From positions 744,001 to 808,000 of the forward strand of contig NZ_BLZR01000001.1 of NCBI RefSeq assembly GCF_014193895.1: a stretch of 64,000 nucleotides of DNA, read 5' to 3'. Numbering within the stretch: position 1 is the first letter of the stretch; each line of letters starts with the position of its first letter. Shown here piece after piece: positions 17,821-26,926 of this stretch. A model generated the notes under the pieces. That model did no database searches, was not told the origin of the DNA, and worked only from the letters and a program-made list of their open reading frames with translations. The stretch is from Clostridium fungisolvens. GTDB lineage: Bacteria; Bacillota; Clostridia; Clostridiales; Clostridiaceae. Made by a program: the position numbers and the translations under genes.

Positions 17821-18426
17821 ATGAGTAAAGTTCTATATATAAAAGCAAATTGTAAACCAGATGAAGCATCAAGAACTTTTAAGATATCTGATAGCTTTAT
17901 TGAGAAGTATAAAGAAATAAATCCAAAGGATGAAATAATAACTTTAGATTTGTACAAAGAGGATATTAATTTCTTGTCAGCAGAAGATCTTGGATCGGTT
18001 TTTGGCCCTAAGAATGAGGAAAGCAAGAAACATCCTGTATTGAAATATGCATATCAATTTGCAGAAGCTGATAAATATGTTATTGCTGAGCCTCTATGGA
18101 ATCTAAGTATTCCTGCTATACTAAAGGCATATATTGATTATGTAAGTGTTACAGGTATAACCTTTAGATATACAGAGCAAGGACCAGTTGGTATGCTTCA
18201 AGGAAAGAAGGCAATAAATATAGTAGCAAGAGGCGGTGCTTATTCAGAAGGTCCTGCTGCAGACTTTGAAATGGGAGATAGATACCTAAGAACGATTTTT
18301 GGCTTCTTTGGAATAACAGATTTTACTACAGTAGCAGCAGAGATGTTAGATGTGGTTGGGCAAGATGTAGATGCAATAGTAAATGGTACAATAAATAAGG
18401 CTAAAGATTTAGCAAAAGATTTTTAA
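17821..18426 (+). CDS. azoR: FMN-dependent NADH-azoreductase
   Basis: 201 residues from ATG 17821 with RBS AAGGGAG. A flavodoxin-like fold of the AzoR/NQO family: MSKVLYIKANCKPDEASRT (phosphate-binding start), EPLWNLSIPAILKAYIDYV (FMN and dimer contacts) and ARGGAYSEGP, all typical. It reduces quinones and azo compounds by two electrons using NADH, and usually protects against quinone/electrophile stress. It is monocistronic with a terminator after it. Family assignment is certain; the physiological substrate is not. Confidence 0.9.
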   Translation: MSKVLYIKANCKPDEASRTFKISDSFIEKYKEINPKDEIITLDLYKEDINFLSAEDLGSVFGPKNEESKKHPVLKYAYQFAEADKYVIAEPLWNLSIPAILKAYIDYVSVTGITFRYTEQGPVGMLQGKKAINIVARGGAYSEGPAADFEMGDRYLRTIFGFFGITDFTTVAAEMLDVVGQDVDAIVNGTINKAKDLAKDF

Positions 18427-18457
18427 CTATTGTGGAAATAATAGCTTGTACATATAT

Positions 18458-18490
18458 AAATGGATGGTCATTAGAACTATCCATTTTTTT
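18458..18490 (+). terminator. intrinsic terminator
   Basis: AAATGGATGG pairs with CTATCCATTT, followed by TTTTT, after the azoreductase gene. Confidence 0.8.
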
Positions 18491-18514
18491 ATTCTTTATT
18501 AAGGTTAAAACTAT

Positions 18515-18576
18515 AACTGTATTAACACAGTTTATATATTTTATATTTGAAAACGATTTTAAAAGTTGTATATAAT
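18515..18576 (+). promoter_or_regulatory. promoter of the GH1 gene with upstream ACTGT-N6-ACAGT palindrome
   Basis: AACTGT-ATTAAC-ACAGTT at 18515-18532 lies 14 bp before a promoter, TTGAAA (18547-18552), 18-bp spacer, TATAAT (18571-18576). The same half-sites occur at 47924-47939 and 50061-50076. This position suits an activator. The GH1 leader is then about 200 nt long. Confidence 0.6.
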
Positions 18577-18781
18577 AAAATAGATTATATCTTTTAATAC
18601 AATAATTTATAATTGTGCTCAGTTGAAATTCAATTAATATGTGTTTTAAGTTATTTATCAAAGAATTTCTATATATGTATAAATTGATAGTTAAAATAAG
18701 GAGCTTAAATTAAAATTTAAAATAAGAATATAGTATCTATAATAAAATAATAAAGCTTAAGAACATAAGGAGGATATACAT

Positions 18782-20221
18782 ATGAGCTTTCCTAAGAATT
18801 TTTTATGGGGTGGCGCAGTAGCTGCTCACCAATTAGAAGGTGGATGGAATAAAGGCGGAAAGGGGCCAAGCGTTGCTGACGTTATGACTGCAGGAGCACA
18901 TGGAGTTCCAAGAGTTATTACTGATGGAGTAATTCAAGGAAATAACTATCCTAACCATGAGGCTATAGATTTTTATACTCACTATAAAGATGATATTGCT
19001 TTGTTTGGAGAGATGGGTTTCAAATGTTTTAGAACCTCAATTGCATGGTCTAGAATATTTCCTAATGGAGATGAATTAGAACCAAATGAAGAAGGCTTGA
19101 AGTTCTATGATGATATGTTTGATGAACTATTAAAAAATAATATAGAGCCAGTAATAACTTTATCTCATTTTGAAATGCCTTATGGCTTAGCTAAAAAATA
19201 TGGTGGGTGGAGAAGCAGAGAAGTAATTGACTGTTTTGTAAGATATGCAAAGACAGTGTTTACAAGATACCAACATAAGGTAAAGTACTGGATGACCTTT
19301 AATGAAATAAACAACCAAAAGAATGTGGATGTAGATATATTCGCATGGACTTGTTCAGGGGTTAGATTTGAAGCTGGTGAAAATAGAGAAGAGATAATGT
19401 ACCAAGCGGTTCATCATGAGCTTGTAGCAAGTGCATTAGCAATAAAGGCTGGACATGAGATAAATCCAGAGTTAAAGATAGGCTGCATGATTGCTTTTGT
19501 TCCAATTTATCCATTCTCTTGTCATCCTGATGATATGATGTTATCTGTAGAAGCAATGCATGATAGATATTTGTTTGCTGATGTTCACTGCAGAGGACAC
19601 TATCCAAAGTATGCATTAAAAGAATGGCAAAGAAAAGGTTACAACATAAAGATGGAGCCTGAGGATGCCAAGATACTACAAGAAGGAACTGCAGATTATA
19701 TTGGCTTCAGCTATTACATGTCTAATGCAGTTAAGACTGGAGCTAACGAAGCGACTGATGGATTATCAGGAGGTCAAAAATCAACAGTTAAAAATCCATA
19801 CGTAAAAGCATCAGATTGGGGCTGGCAGATTGACCCTGTAGGTTTAAGATATTCCTTAAATATGTTATATGAAAGATATGAACTTCCTCTATTTGTAGTA
19901 GAAAATGGTTTTGGAGCTATAGATGTTAAGGAAGAAGATGGTACAGTAAATGATGATTACAGAATAGCATATTTAAGAGCACATATAGAAGAGATGGAGA
20001 AAGCTATAAACCTTGATGGTGTAGAGTTAATGGGATATACTCCATGGGGATGTATAGACTTAGTTTCCTTCACTACTGGGGAAATGAAAAAACGTTATGG
20101 CTTCATATATGTGGATAAGGACAATGAAGGCAATGGAACTCTTGAGAGATCAAAGAAGAGATCCTTTGATTGGTATAAGAAGGTTATCGAAACTAATGGT
20201 GAAGATTTGAGCGATAACTAA
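18782..20221 (+). CDS. GH1 6-phospho-beta-glucosidase
   Basis: 479 residues. GH1 TIM barrel with FLWGGAVAAHQLEGG at the N-terminus, acid/base E175 in TFNEIN and nucleophile E374 in VVENGFGA. KKRYGFIYVD near the C-terminus is the loop that binds the 6-phosphate in phospho-beta-glycosidases. It hydrolyses PTS-imported cellobiose-6-P or aryl-beta-glucoside-6-P in the cytoplasm. No PTS genes adjoin it. The nearest beta-glucoside PTS in the window is bglF at 54903. RBS AAGGAGG. It is monocistronic between a promoter and a bidirectional terminator. Confidence 0.92.
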   Translation: MSFPKNFLWGGAVAAHQLEGGWNKGGKGPSVADVMTAGAHGVPRVITDGVIQGNNYPNHEAIDFYTHYKDDIALFGEMGFKCFRTSIAWSRIFPNGDELEPNEEGLKFYDDMFDELLKNNIEPVITLSHFEMPYGLAKKYGGWRSREVIDCFVRYAKTVFTRYQHKVKYWMTFNEINNQKNVDVDIFAWTCSGVRFEAGENREEIMYQAVHHELVASALAIKAGHEINPELKIGCMIAFVPIYPFSCHPDDMMLSVEAMHDRYLFADVHCRGHYPKYALKEWQRKGYNIKMEPEDAKILQEGTADYIGFSYYMSNAVKTGANEATDGLSGGQKSTVKNPYVKASDWGWQIDPVGLRYSLNMLYERYELPLFVVENGFGAIDVKEEDGTVNDDYRIAYLRAHIEEMEKAINLDGVELMGYTPWGCIDLVSFTTGEMKKRYGFIYVDKDNEGNGTLERSKKRSFDWYKKVIETNGEDLSDN

Positions 20222-20258
20222 TTAAGAGTAAAATAATTTAAGATATATACAATAAATC

Positions 20259-20305
20259 AAGAAAGTAAAGCACAGGTTATTTAACAGGTGTCTTTACTTT
20301 CTTTA
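20259..20305. terminator. bidirectional terminator
   Basis: AAGAAAGTAAAG (20259-20270) pairs with CTTTACTTTCTT (20292-20303), between the convergent GH1 and AraC genes. Confidence 0.8.
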
Positions 20306-20348
20306 TATTTCATTAATTAAATACATAGTAAAATAAGGATTTATCTCT

Positions 20349-21209
20349 TTAGGTAAATGAATAAAGAGAATATTTTTTAGGAGATATTCCAACAGTTTTC
20401 GTAAATGACTTCAAAAAATTACTATAATCATTAAATCCACATTTCTCGCAAACATCATTTACATTAGAGCCGGCTGCAAGCAGTGATTTAGCAATACTTA
20501 TTCTTCTAGCAGTAATATACTTATTAATTGTAGTTCCAGTAGTAGATTTAAATATTCTACATAAATAAGAACTACTTATATAGAAGTGCTTTGATAAACT
20601 TTCAATAGTGATTGGATTACAGATATTGAGGTTTACATAAGTAAGTATATCTTCAACCAATTCATTGTATTTGTAAGATGTATCCTTTAAATCACTCATA
20701 GCGCTGGCCTGGTATAATGAATTAATCATTACTAGTAATTCCATAAAGGAACTTTTTTCAATAATATCGCTTCCGTATGCTTCAACAGAATTAATCTTAT
20801 TCACATAATACATAAATCTTTGTTGCTGATCTTTTGTAAGTGATAACTTATGATTAAAGTGTTCTGGACGATAGGAAAAACAATAATCTAAATCAGTAAT
20901 TTCAGTAGAAAGATTTCGTACAAATTCAGGATGTACAGATATAACTATTCGTTCTAGCTTCATTTGGTCAGTTTGTGATAAATAATGGCTTTCGTATTGG
21001 TTAATTACAAATAAATCTCCTGGATTTATATCATAGAACTTATTGTTTATCAAAAATTGCTTACTTCCACATATAGAATAATATATTTCATAGCAATCAT
21101 GAACATGAATATCCATACTTTTCTCATCTTTGTAAAGATGGGCAATTGCAAAACTTTTGGTATTCATACACTGTAGCATTGACTCTTTACACGAATTAAG
21201 TTCTTTCAA
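20349..21209 (-). CDS. AraC family transcriptional regulator
   Basis: 286 residues. An N-terminal cupin sensor (HVHDCYEIYYSICGSKQFLI, then GDLFVINQYESHY) precedes two C-terminal helix-turn-helix motifs: ITIESLSKHFYISSSYLCRIF and VNDVCEKCGFNDYSNFLKSF. Such proteins usually activate sugar-use genes on binding a carbohydrate. The gene diverges from the RpiB-like isomerase gene and converges on the GH1 gene, so either could be a target. I see no obvious direct-repeat site in the 317-bp gap 21210-21526, which I otherwise cannot annotate. Confidence 0.9.
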   Translation of the reverse strand: MKELNSCKESMLQCMNTKSFAIAHLYKDEKSMDIHVHDCYEIYYSICGSKQFLINNKFYDINPGDLFVINQYESHYLSQTDQMKLERIVISVHPEFVRNLSTEITDLDYCFSYRPEHFNHKLSLTKDQQQRFMYYVNKINSVEAYGSDIIEKSSFMELLVMINSLYQASAMSDLKDTSYKYNELVEDILTYVNLNICNPITIESLSKHFYISSSYLCRIFKSTTGTTINKYITARRISIAKSLLAAGSNVNDVCEKCGFNDYSNFLKSFTKTVGISPKKYSLYSFT

Positions 21210-21526
21210 GATAGGTTCACCTCTTTATAATCTAGTATATATTAAAACTCATATTTAAAATTGTCTCATCAAAATCGGTGCAAGTTTCAAGGAAATATAT
21301 GTAGGAAAAATTTAAAAATATTTAAAATTGTATTATTGATATAAGTATAAAATCGTTGTTCAATAATTGCAATATTTAATATAAAAAATAACAAGAAATT
21401 GAAAATGTTAATTGCTATACTTTATATATAAATTCAAAGTAAAATAGAAGGTTTTATTTAATTACTCTAATAGTGCCTAAAAATAAGAATATATAGATTT
21501 AAATTTGAATTGGAGGAATTTATAAC

Positions 21527-22165
21527 ATGAAGATAGCATTAATTAATGAAAATAGTCAGGCCTCAAAAAATGAAATAGTATATACTGCTCTAAAGAAGGT
21601 TGTAGAACCTATGGGACATCAAGTATTTAATTATGGAATGTATAGAACGGAAGATAAGAATTCTCTTACTTATGTTCAAAATGGTATATTAGCAGCTATA
21701 TTGCTTAATTCTAGTGCAGTAGATTATGTAATAACTGGTTGTGGTACAGGTGCAGGTGCTATGCTTGCATGTAATTCATTCCCAGGAGTTATATGTGGTT
21801 ATGTAGTAGATCCTTCAGATGCATATATGTTTGCTCAAATAAATGATGGAAATGCAATATCTATGCCATTCGCGAAAGGTTTTGGATGGGGAGCAGAGTT
21901 GAACCTTCAATATGTTTTTGAAAGACTTTTCGAAGGTGAAAGTGGACAAGGATATCCAAGAGATCGTGCTATACCTGAACAGAGAAATAAGAAAATATTA
22001 GACGAAGTTAAGAAAGTTACTTATAAAGACATCGTAACAATACTAAAGGGAATAGACCAAGAGTTATTAAAGGGAGCAATCAGTGGAGAAAGATTCAAGG
22101 AATACTTTTTTGAAAATTGCAAGAATGAAGAAATAGCCTCATATATAAGAGAGATATTAGCTTAG
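21527..22165 (+). CDS. RpiB/LacA/LacB family sugar-phosphate isomerase
   Basis: 212 residues. The N-terminal 145 residues follow the RpiB fold: MKIALINENSQASKNE, YVITGCGTGAGAMLACN (the active-site loop with the GCGTGxG signature) and GWGAELNLQYVFERL. A C-terminal helical extension of about 65 residues goes beyond the usual 150. Members interconvert aldose and ketose phosphates. The long form is often seen with uronate or pentose catabolic genes, but the substrate is not shown here. RBS GGAGGA. The R1-A hairpin repeat begins 4 bp after the stop. Confidence 0.85.
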   Translation: MKIALINENSQASKNEIVYTALKKVVEPMGHQVFNYGMYRTEDKNSLTYVQNGILAAILLNSSAVDYVITGCGTGAGAMLACNSFPGVICGYVVDPSDAYMFAQINDGNAISMPFAKGFGWGAELNLQYVFERLFEGESGQGYPRDRAIPEQRNKKILDEVKKVTYKDIVTILKGIDQELLKGAISGERFKEYFFENCKNEEIASYIREILA

Positions 22166-22168
22166 TAA

Positions 22169-22266
22169 AGATGAACCACTTCGATCCGAAATCTATTTTT
22201 AAAACTCTCACGGGTTTTGGTGAGAGAATTTAAAAATAATAAATTTTATTACGAAGTAGTTTATCT
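22169..22266 (+). repeat. R1 hairpin repeat, copy A (98 bp)
   Basis: Terminal inverted arms AGATGAACCACTTCG (22169-22183) and CGAAGTAGTTTATCT (22252-22266), with an inner stem CTCTCAC (22205-22211)/GTGAGAG (22220-22226). The full length aligns with copy B at 57986 (about 80% by eye). It directly follows the isomerase stop codon. Confidence 0.8.
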
Positions 22267-22325
22267 ATACTAACATAACTTTAAGCAAGTAAATATATAT
22301 TCAAATAAAAAAATATAAAAAATAT

Positions 22326-22360
22326 AAAAAATCGCTAAGAGATCACTTAGCGATTTTTTT
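22326..22360 (+). terminator. intrinsic terminator
   Basis: AAAAATCGCTAAG pairs with CTTAGCGATTTTT and is followed by more T. Downstream of the isomerase gene and R1-A. Confidence 0.9.
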
Positions 22361-22408
22361 CTAGATGCTTTCACTTATTAAAAAAATAGTATAGAATAGT
22401 AAGTGCAG

Positions 22409-22428
22409 CATTGTTCACGTGAACAATG
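22409..22428 (+). promoter_or_regulatory. 20-bp perfect palindrome upstream of MATE gene
   Basis: CATTGTTCACGTGAACAATG is a perfect, gap-free 20-bp palindrome, 112 bp before the MATE pump start. It is too symmetrical and too far from T-runs to be a terminator. It looks like the operator of a homodimeric repressor of the pump, but no regulator gene is adjacent. Confidence 0.65.
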
Positions 22429-22539
22429 GCTACTTCATTTGGTTTTAAAACTTTTAATATTCACTGATTAGAGCGAGATGAATGGGTTATCTATAAATAA
22501 TTATAGAAAAATTATAACGTGATCGGACGGTGACAAATC

Positions 22540-23862
22540 TTGACTACAGATATGACAAAAGGCAATATACCTAGGCATTTGATTAGCTTTTCAATACCAT
22601 TGATTCTTGGAAATTTATTTCAACTTACTTACAATGCAGCAGACTCTATCTTTGTAGGTAGATTCGTAGGAACTAAAGCACTAGCTGCAGTGGGAACTGC
22701 CAATCCTATTATGAATATAGTTATGTTTTTAATAATTGGTATTTGCATGGGAGCATCTGTTTTAATGAGCGAATATTTTGGATCTGGAAACATTAAGAAG
22801 CTTAAGAGGGAAGTTTCAACTACAATGATTGGTGGGTTTATCTTCACTTCATGTATAATTATTTTTTGTGTGGCATTTACTAAACCAATCTTGCGATTAA
22901 TAAGAACTCCTGAAGAACTTATTCCAGATGCTACTATTTATTTAAGAATAATCTTCTTTGGACTGATTTTCACCTTTTTATACAATGTTTTTGCAGCAAC
23001 CTTAAGAAGTATTGGAGATTCAAAAACACCACTTAAATTTCTAATGATTTCATCTATTTTAAATGTGGTAATGGATATAATATTTCTAAAGTTTTTTCAT
23101 ATGGGAGTAGAAGGAGCAGCTATAGCTACAGTTACAGCTGAAATGTTTTCTAGTGTTTTTTGTATTGTGTATATATATTTAAAAGTTCCACTTTTACGTT
23201 TTTCAAGAGAAGAAATTATACTAGATAAAGCTTTACTTAGAAGTACAATAAATTATAGTTGGGTTACTGCAATGCAGCAAACGTGTCTATATGTAGGAAA
23301 AGTATTGGTTCAAGGTGCAGTGAACCCATTAGGCGTACAAGCTATTGCAGCCTTTAATGCAGTTAATAGAGTAGATGATTTTGCTTTTATGCCAGAACAA
23401 AGTATAGCTCAAGCAATGACTACTTTTTTGGCTCAGAATAGAGGGGCTAAGAAAAATGATCGTATTAAGCCAGGCTTATGGACAGGACTAAAGTTAGAAA
23501 CTATTTACTGGTTCATAATATGTGCAGTGATTTTTTTAGGATCAAGGAGCATAATGAAGCTCTTTATCAATGGCAGCGATGATGCTGTTGTAAATATGGG
23601 AGTAATGTATCTTGAAATGATGGCATTTTTCTATTTACTACCTAGTTGGACAAATGGAATACAAGGGTACTTTAGGGGAATGGGTGATTTGAAGATAACA
23701 TTAATGTCAACCTTTGTACAAATGATTGGAAGAGTAATTTTCTCTTACATTTTTGCTCCAAGATTTGGAGTTGCAGGTATAGCATTAAGTTGTGGTCTTG
23801 GATGGATTGTAATGCTAAGTTATGAGGTGCCTTTCTTTATAAAGAATATAAAGAAAAGCTAA
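22540..23862 (+). CDS. MATE family efflux transporter
   Basis: 440 residues with about 12 transmembrane helices in two MatE repeats. MTKGNIPRHLISFSIPLILGNLFQ is the typical start of the DinF/NorM-like Clostridial subfamily, and FNAVNRVDDFAFMPEQSIAQA marks the second repeat. Family members export cationic drugs or metabolites in exchange for Na+ or H+. I kept the TTG start at 22540; it has only a weak RBS-like GGACGG. An ATG at 22552 is the alternative. The palindrome at 22409 suggests ligand-controlled repression. Confidence 0.9.
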   Translation: MTTDMTKGNIPRHLISFSIPLILGNLFQLTYNAADSIFVGRFVGTKALAAVGTANPIMNIVMFLIIGICMGASVLMSEYFGSGNIKKLKREVSTTMIGGFIFTSCIIIFCVAFTKPILRLIRTPEELIPDATIYLRIIFFGLIFTFLYNVFAATLRSIGDSKTPLKFLMISSILNVVMDIIFLKFFHMGVEGAAIATVTAEMFSSVFCIVYIYLKVPLLRFSREEIILDKALLRSTINYSWVTAMQQTCLYVGKVLVQGAVNPLGVQAIAAFNAVNRVDDFAFMPEQSIAQAMTTFLAQNRGAKKNDRIKPGLWTGLKLETIYWFIICAVIFLGSRSIMKLFINGSDDAVVNMGVMYLEMMAFFYLLPSWTNGIQGYFRGMGDLKITLMSTFVQMIGRVIFSYIFAPRFGVAGIALSCGLGWIVMLSYEVPFFIKNIKKS

Positions 23863-23888
23863 TTTGAATCGTATATAGATATAAAACT

Positions 23889-23943
23889 AAAAAAGTCTAA
23901 ATTATATTGGTAAAACGAAAATCAATATAATTTAGACTTTTTT
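23889..23943. terminator. strong bidirectional terminator
   Basis: A perfect stem of about 20 bp (AAAAAGTCTAAATTATATTG and its complement) with a 13-nt loop, flanked by A and T runs. It separates the MATE gene from the convergent L,D-transpeptidase gene. Confidence 0.9.
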
Positions 23944-23967
23944 CAAGGTTGTATTAATATACTATTT

Positions 23968-24351
23968 TTAAACGATCTTTACAACCGTACCTAAAGGTAC
24001 TAAGCTTGATAACTCCAGTACATCTTTGTTATACATACGAATACAACCATTTGACACATTTTTGCCTATGGAGGCAGGATTATTAGTTCCGTGGATGCCG
24101 TAATCACCATTAGGTGCATCCAGTCCTAGCCACCTTACACCAAAAGGACCACCTGGATTTATAGCTTTATTTATTATCTTAAAAGTTCCCTTTGGAGTAG
24201 GGGTAGAAGATTTTCCAACTGCAACTGTATAGGATTTGAAAAAGTTACCAGACTTAAATAAAGTTAGTGTATGGGCTTCCGTATTAATTGTGATGCTATA
24301 AATTGCCCTGTAATATTGAAAATAGTCATCAGAGAATGGATAATCAAACAT
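23968..24351 (-). CDS. small L,D-transpeptidase (YkuD domain only)
   Basis: 127 residues, essentially a bare YkuD domain. The catalytic motif is HGTN (H87) followed by SNGCIRM (C103), with PTPKGTFKI upstream, so the active site is complete. Such enzymes make 3-3 crosslinks in peptidoglycan or attach proteins to it. No signal peptide or LysM/PG-binding domain is present although the substrate is outside the cell. The start has a clear RBS (AGGAG), so the lack of an export signal looks real. A much larger paralog is at 39065. Confidence 0.88.
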   Translation of the reverse strand: MFDYPFSDDYFQYYRAIYSITINTEAHTLTLFKSGNFFKSYTVAVGKSSTPTPKGTFKIINKAINPGGPFGVRWLGLDAPNGDYGIHGTNNPASIGKNVSNGCIRMYNKDVLELSSLVPLGTVVKIV

Positions 24352-24422
24352 AAAACTCCTAAAAAATAATAATTAATATAGAATATATTATTATGATTAG
24401 TAAAATTGAGTGAATATAAGTT

Positions 24423-24452
24423 ATAGATGGATTACGAAGTAGTTCATCTATA
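24423..24452 (+). repeat. R1 hairpin repeat, fragment F
   Basis: TATAGATG and CATCTATA flank ATTACGAAGTAGTT, which is the right end of R1 copy A. It looks like an internally deleted R1 copy. Confidence 0.6.
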
Positions 24453-24584
24453 TAAAATTAATTAAAAAATATAGGAAAGTAGGAATAATTTATGATATTA
24501 TGTATATATATGTATTAGTTAATAGTTATTATTGATTAAGTACATCTATCAATGAATGGAGTACTGCTAGAATTTATATTTTAA

Positions 24585-24655
24585 TAGTGGAGGCTTTGAT
24601 CTATATACTTAATTGGGCACTTTGTATATGGTGAGCGAGTAGTGCAACCGGCCAA
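24585..24655 (+). ncRNA. c-di-GMP-II riboswitch
   Basis: TTAATTGGGCACTT (24609-24622), a variable hairpin, then AGTAGTGCAACCGGCC (24640-24653). Both match the conserved core of class II c-di-GMP riboswitches (AAUUGGGCACUU...AGUAGUGCAACCGACC in the Clostridioides example, from memory). The 3' conserved strand is also the left arm of the terminator that follows, so ligand binding should block termination. It controls the TIM-barrel/HEAT/GT2 operon. The exact 5' boundary is uncertain. Confidence 0.88.
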
Positions 24656-24691
24656 CTTATAATAGTAGGTCGGTTGCATTTTGAGTTTTTT
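24643..24691 (+). terminator. riboswitch-controlled attenuator
   Basis: TGCAACCGGCC (24643-24653) pairs with GGTCGGTTGCA (24668-24678), with one G-T pair, followed by TTTTGAGTTTTTT. The left arm is shared with the c-di-GMP-II core, so the two folds exclude each other. This predicts an ON switch with c-di-GMP. Confidence 0.85.
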
Positions 24692-24713
24692 GGAAATTTT
24701 GAGGGGGATAAAA

Positions 24714-26867
24714 TTGAAGAAGTTTATAATATTTTCAATCATTACGATCTTGCTACTTTTTTTAGGATATAAGTACTTGTTTTTAGTTAGGAATCAAGTA
24801 TCTATATATAAGGAGAATGGAGTTTCTTATATAGCAAAGGTTGATAGTAAGTCTTTTTATATATACAAGTATGGGAAATGGGAGAAATCTTTTATTAAAG
24901 GAGTAAATATAGGAGCTGCTAAACCAGGCGCTTATCCAGGGGAACTAGCAATAACTAAGGATGAGTATATGAGATGGTTTAAGGAGATTTCAGCCATGAA
25001 TGCAGATACTATAAGAGTATATACAATTCTTAAACCAGAGTTCTATGATGCTTTATATGAATATAATAGGACTGCAATAAAACCATTATATATTTTTCAA
25101 GGGGTTTGGGCAAATGAAGATGATCTAAAAAAATTTAAAAATACACATAACCCAAAGATTAAGAATGGATTCAAAGAAGATATAAAGACGCTTGTAGATA
25201 TAATTCATGGAAATGCAAAACTATCGGCTAAAAGTGGGTATGCTAGTGGTAATTATACAAAGGAGGTATCCCCTTATGTTATGGGATGGATACTAGGAAT
25301 TGAGTGGGACCCTGAGCTTGTAAATAACACTAATGCTATTAATAAGAATATAAGCGATTATAATGGTAAGTTCTTATATACTGAAAAAGCTTCTCCTTTT
25401 GAAATTTTCTTAGGTGAGTCAGGAGATTATGCAATACAATATGAGACTGAAAAATATAAAATGCAAAGGCCTGTGAGTTTCACTAATTGGGTTACAACAG
25501 ATGTGTTAAAGCATCCAAATGAACCATTGGAGACTGAAGATATGGCTGAGGTTAATACGGAACATATAAAGAAGAAAGACACTTTTAAATCAGGGCTTTT
25601 TGCAGCTTATCATATATATCCGTATTATCCAGATTCTATGAATTATCAACATGAATATTCAAGCTTTAAAGATGAAAATGGTAAAGTAGATACTTATAAG
25701 GCATATTTAAAAGACTTAATTAAAGAACATACAGTTCCTGTATTAGTTGCCGAATTTGGTGTTCCTGCAGCAAGGGGAATGGCGCATAGAAGTGTTTATA
25801 TGGGGTACAATCAAGGGAACTTAGATGAAAAGAGTCAAGGGGAAATGGATGTAGCTATGCTTAAGGATATATATGATGAAGGATATGCTGGAGGACTTAT
25901 ATTCACCTGGCAAGACGAATGGTTTAAAAGAACATGGAACAATATGGATCTTGATATAGCTGATAGAAGAGCTTACTGGTCCAATACACAGACAAATGAG
26001 CAGGAATTTGGGATATTAGCTTTTGACCCTGGAAATAAGGAAAGTATATGTTATGTTGATGGTGATGTATCAGATTGGAAGAAGGATAAGCCTATAATAA
26101 GCGATGATAATATGAAGATATATACTAAAAGTGATGAAAAATATCTATATATTATGGCAGACGTTAAAAATTTTAATTTTGATGAGGATAAGTTACTTAT
26201 TCCAATTGATATAACCCCAAAGTCAGGTAACTTAAAATATAAAGACTTAAACATAGAACTAAAAAGACCTACAGATATGATAATAGCTTTAGATAAAAAA
26301 GCAGGATCTAGGATAGTTGTGGATGCTTATTATGATTCTTTCTATTATATGTACGCGTACAAGGCACTTAAGAAAGATGGTACTTCTATGATAGATAAGA
26401 ATTCAACTTATGAGAAGAAAGATACAGGAATCTTTAATCCTATGTACCTTTGTTTAAATAGGCAGCTGTATCTTCCACAGGACAACAAATCAATTCCCTT
26501 AGAAAAGTATGAAACAGGAAAACTTGTTAAAGGAGACGGTAATCCAAAGAATAAGGATTTCAACTCTTTAACGGATTTTTCTGTAAACAAAGATAAGATA
26601 GAGATTAGGATACCTTGGCAGTTATTAAATGTTATGGATCCTTCTTCAAAAATGATCATGGATAATTTTTATGAGAAAAAAGATATAGCTCCGTTAAAAA
26701 TAGATGGATTATATGAAGGTGGAATTTTAATTAGGGACAATAAGGTAGTTGATAATAGTGAAATGAAATTATATAGCTGGAAGGAATGGGAAACACCCAC
26801 TTATCACGAAAGGCTTAAACTTTCATATAACATTATAAAAGATGCATTTAAATCTATAGGATATTAG
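24714..26867 (+). CDS. membrane-anchored TIM-barrel glycosidase-like protein with CBM9-like domain
   Basis: 717 residues from TTG 24714, 7 nt after GAGGGGG. The frame upstream overlaps the attenuator. One N-terminal membrane helix (3-25) leaves the rest outside. A clan-A-like TIM barrel carries GIEWD (E197) and VAEFGVPAARG (E347), the expected positions of acid/base and nucleophile. From about residue 443 a CBM9/DOMON-like beta-sandwich begins (VDGDVSDWKKDKP). No CAZy family is obvious to me. As first gene of the c-di-GMP-controlled operon with a GT2 synthase, it probably modifies or cleaves the polymer made by that synthase. Confidence 0.8.
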   Translation: MKKFIIFSIITILLLFLGYKYLFLVRNQVSIYKENGVSYIAKVDSKSFYIYKYGKWEKSFIKGVNIGAAKPGAYPGELAITKDEYMRWFKEISAMNADTIRVYTILKPEFYDALYEYNRTAIKPLYIFQGVWANEDDLKKFKNTHNPKIKNGFKEDIKTLVDIIHGNAKLSAKSGYASGNYTKEVSPYVMGWILGIEWDPELVNNTNAINKNISDYNGKFLYTEKASPFEIFLGESGDYAIQYETEKYKMQRPVSFTNWVTTDVLKHPNEPLETEDMAEVNTEHIKKKDTFKSGLFAAYHIYPYYPDSMNYQHEYSSFKDENGKVDTYKAYLKDLIKEHTVPVLVAEFGVPAARGMAHRSVYMGYNQGNLDEKSQGEMDVAMLKDIYDEGYAGGLIFTWQDEWFKRTWNNMDLDIADRRAYWSNTQTNEQEFGILAFDPGNKESICYVDGDVSDWKKDKPIISDDNMKIYTKSDEKYLYIMADVKNFNFDEDKLLIPIDITPKSGNLKYKDLNIELKRPTDMIIALDKKAGSRIVVDAYYDSFYYMYAYKALKKDGTSMIDKNSTYEKKDTGIFNPMYLCLNRQLYLPQDNKSIPLEKYETGKLVKGDGNPKNKDFNSLTDFSVNKDKIEIRIPWQLLNVMDPSSKMIMDNFYEKKDIAPLKIDGLYEGGILIRDNKVVDNSEMKLYSWKEWETPTYHERLKLSYNIIKDAFKSIGY

Positions 26868-26926
26868 AATCAGTTTCAAGCTTTAAATCATTATTACATT
26901 TACATTAAAATTTGAGGGAGGTTATT

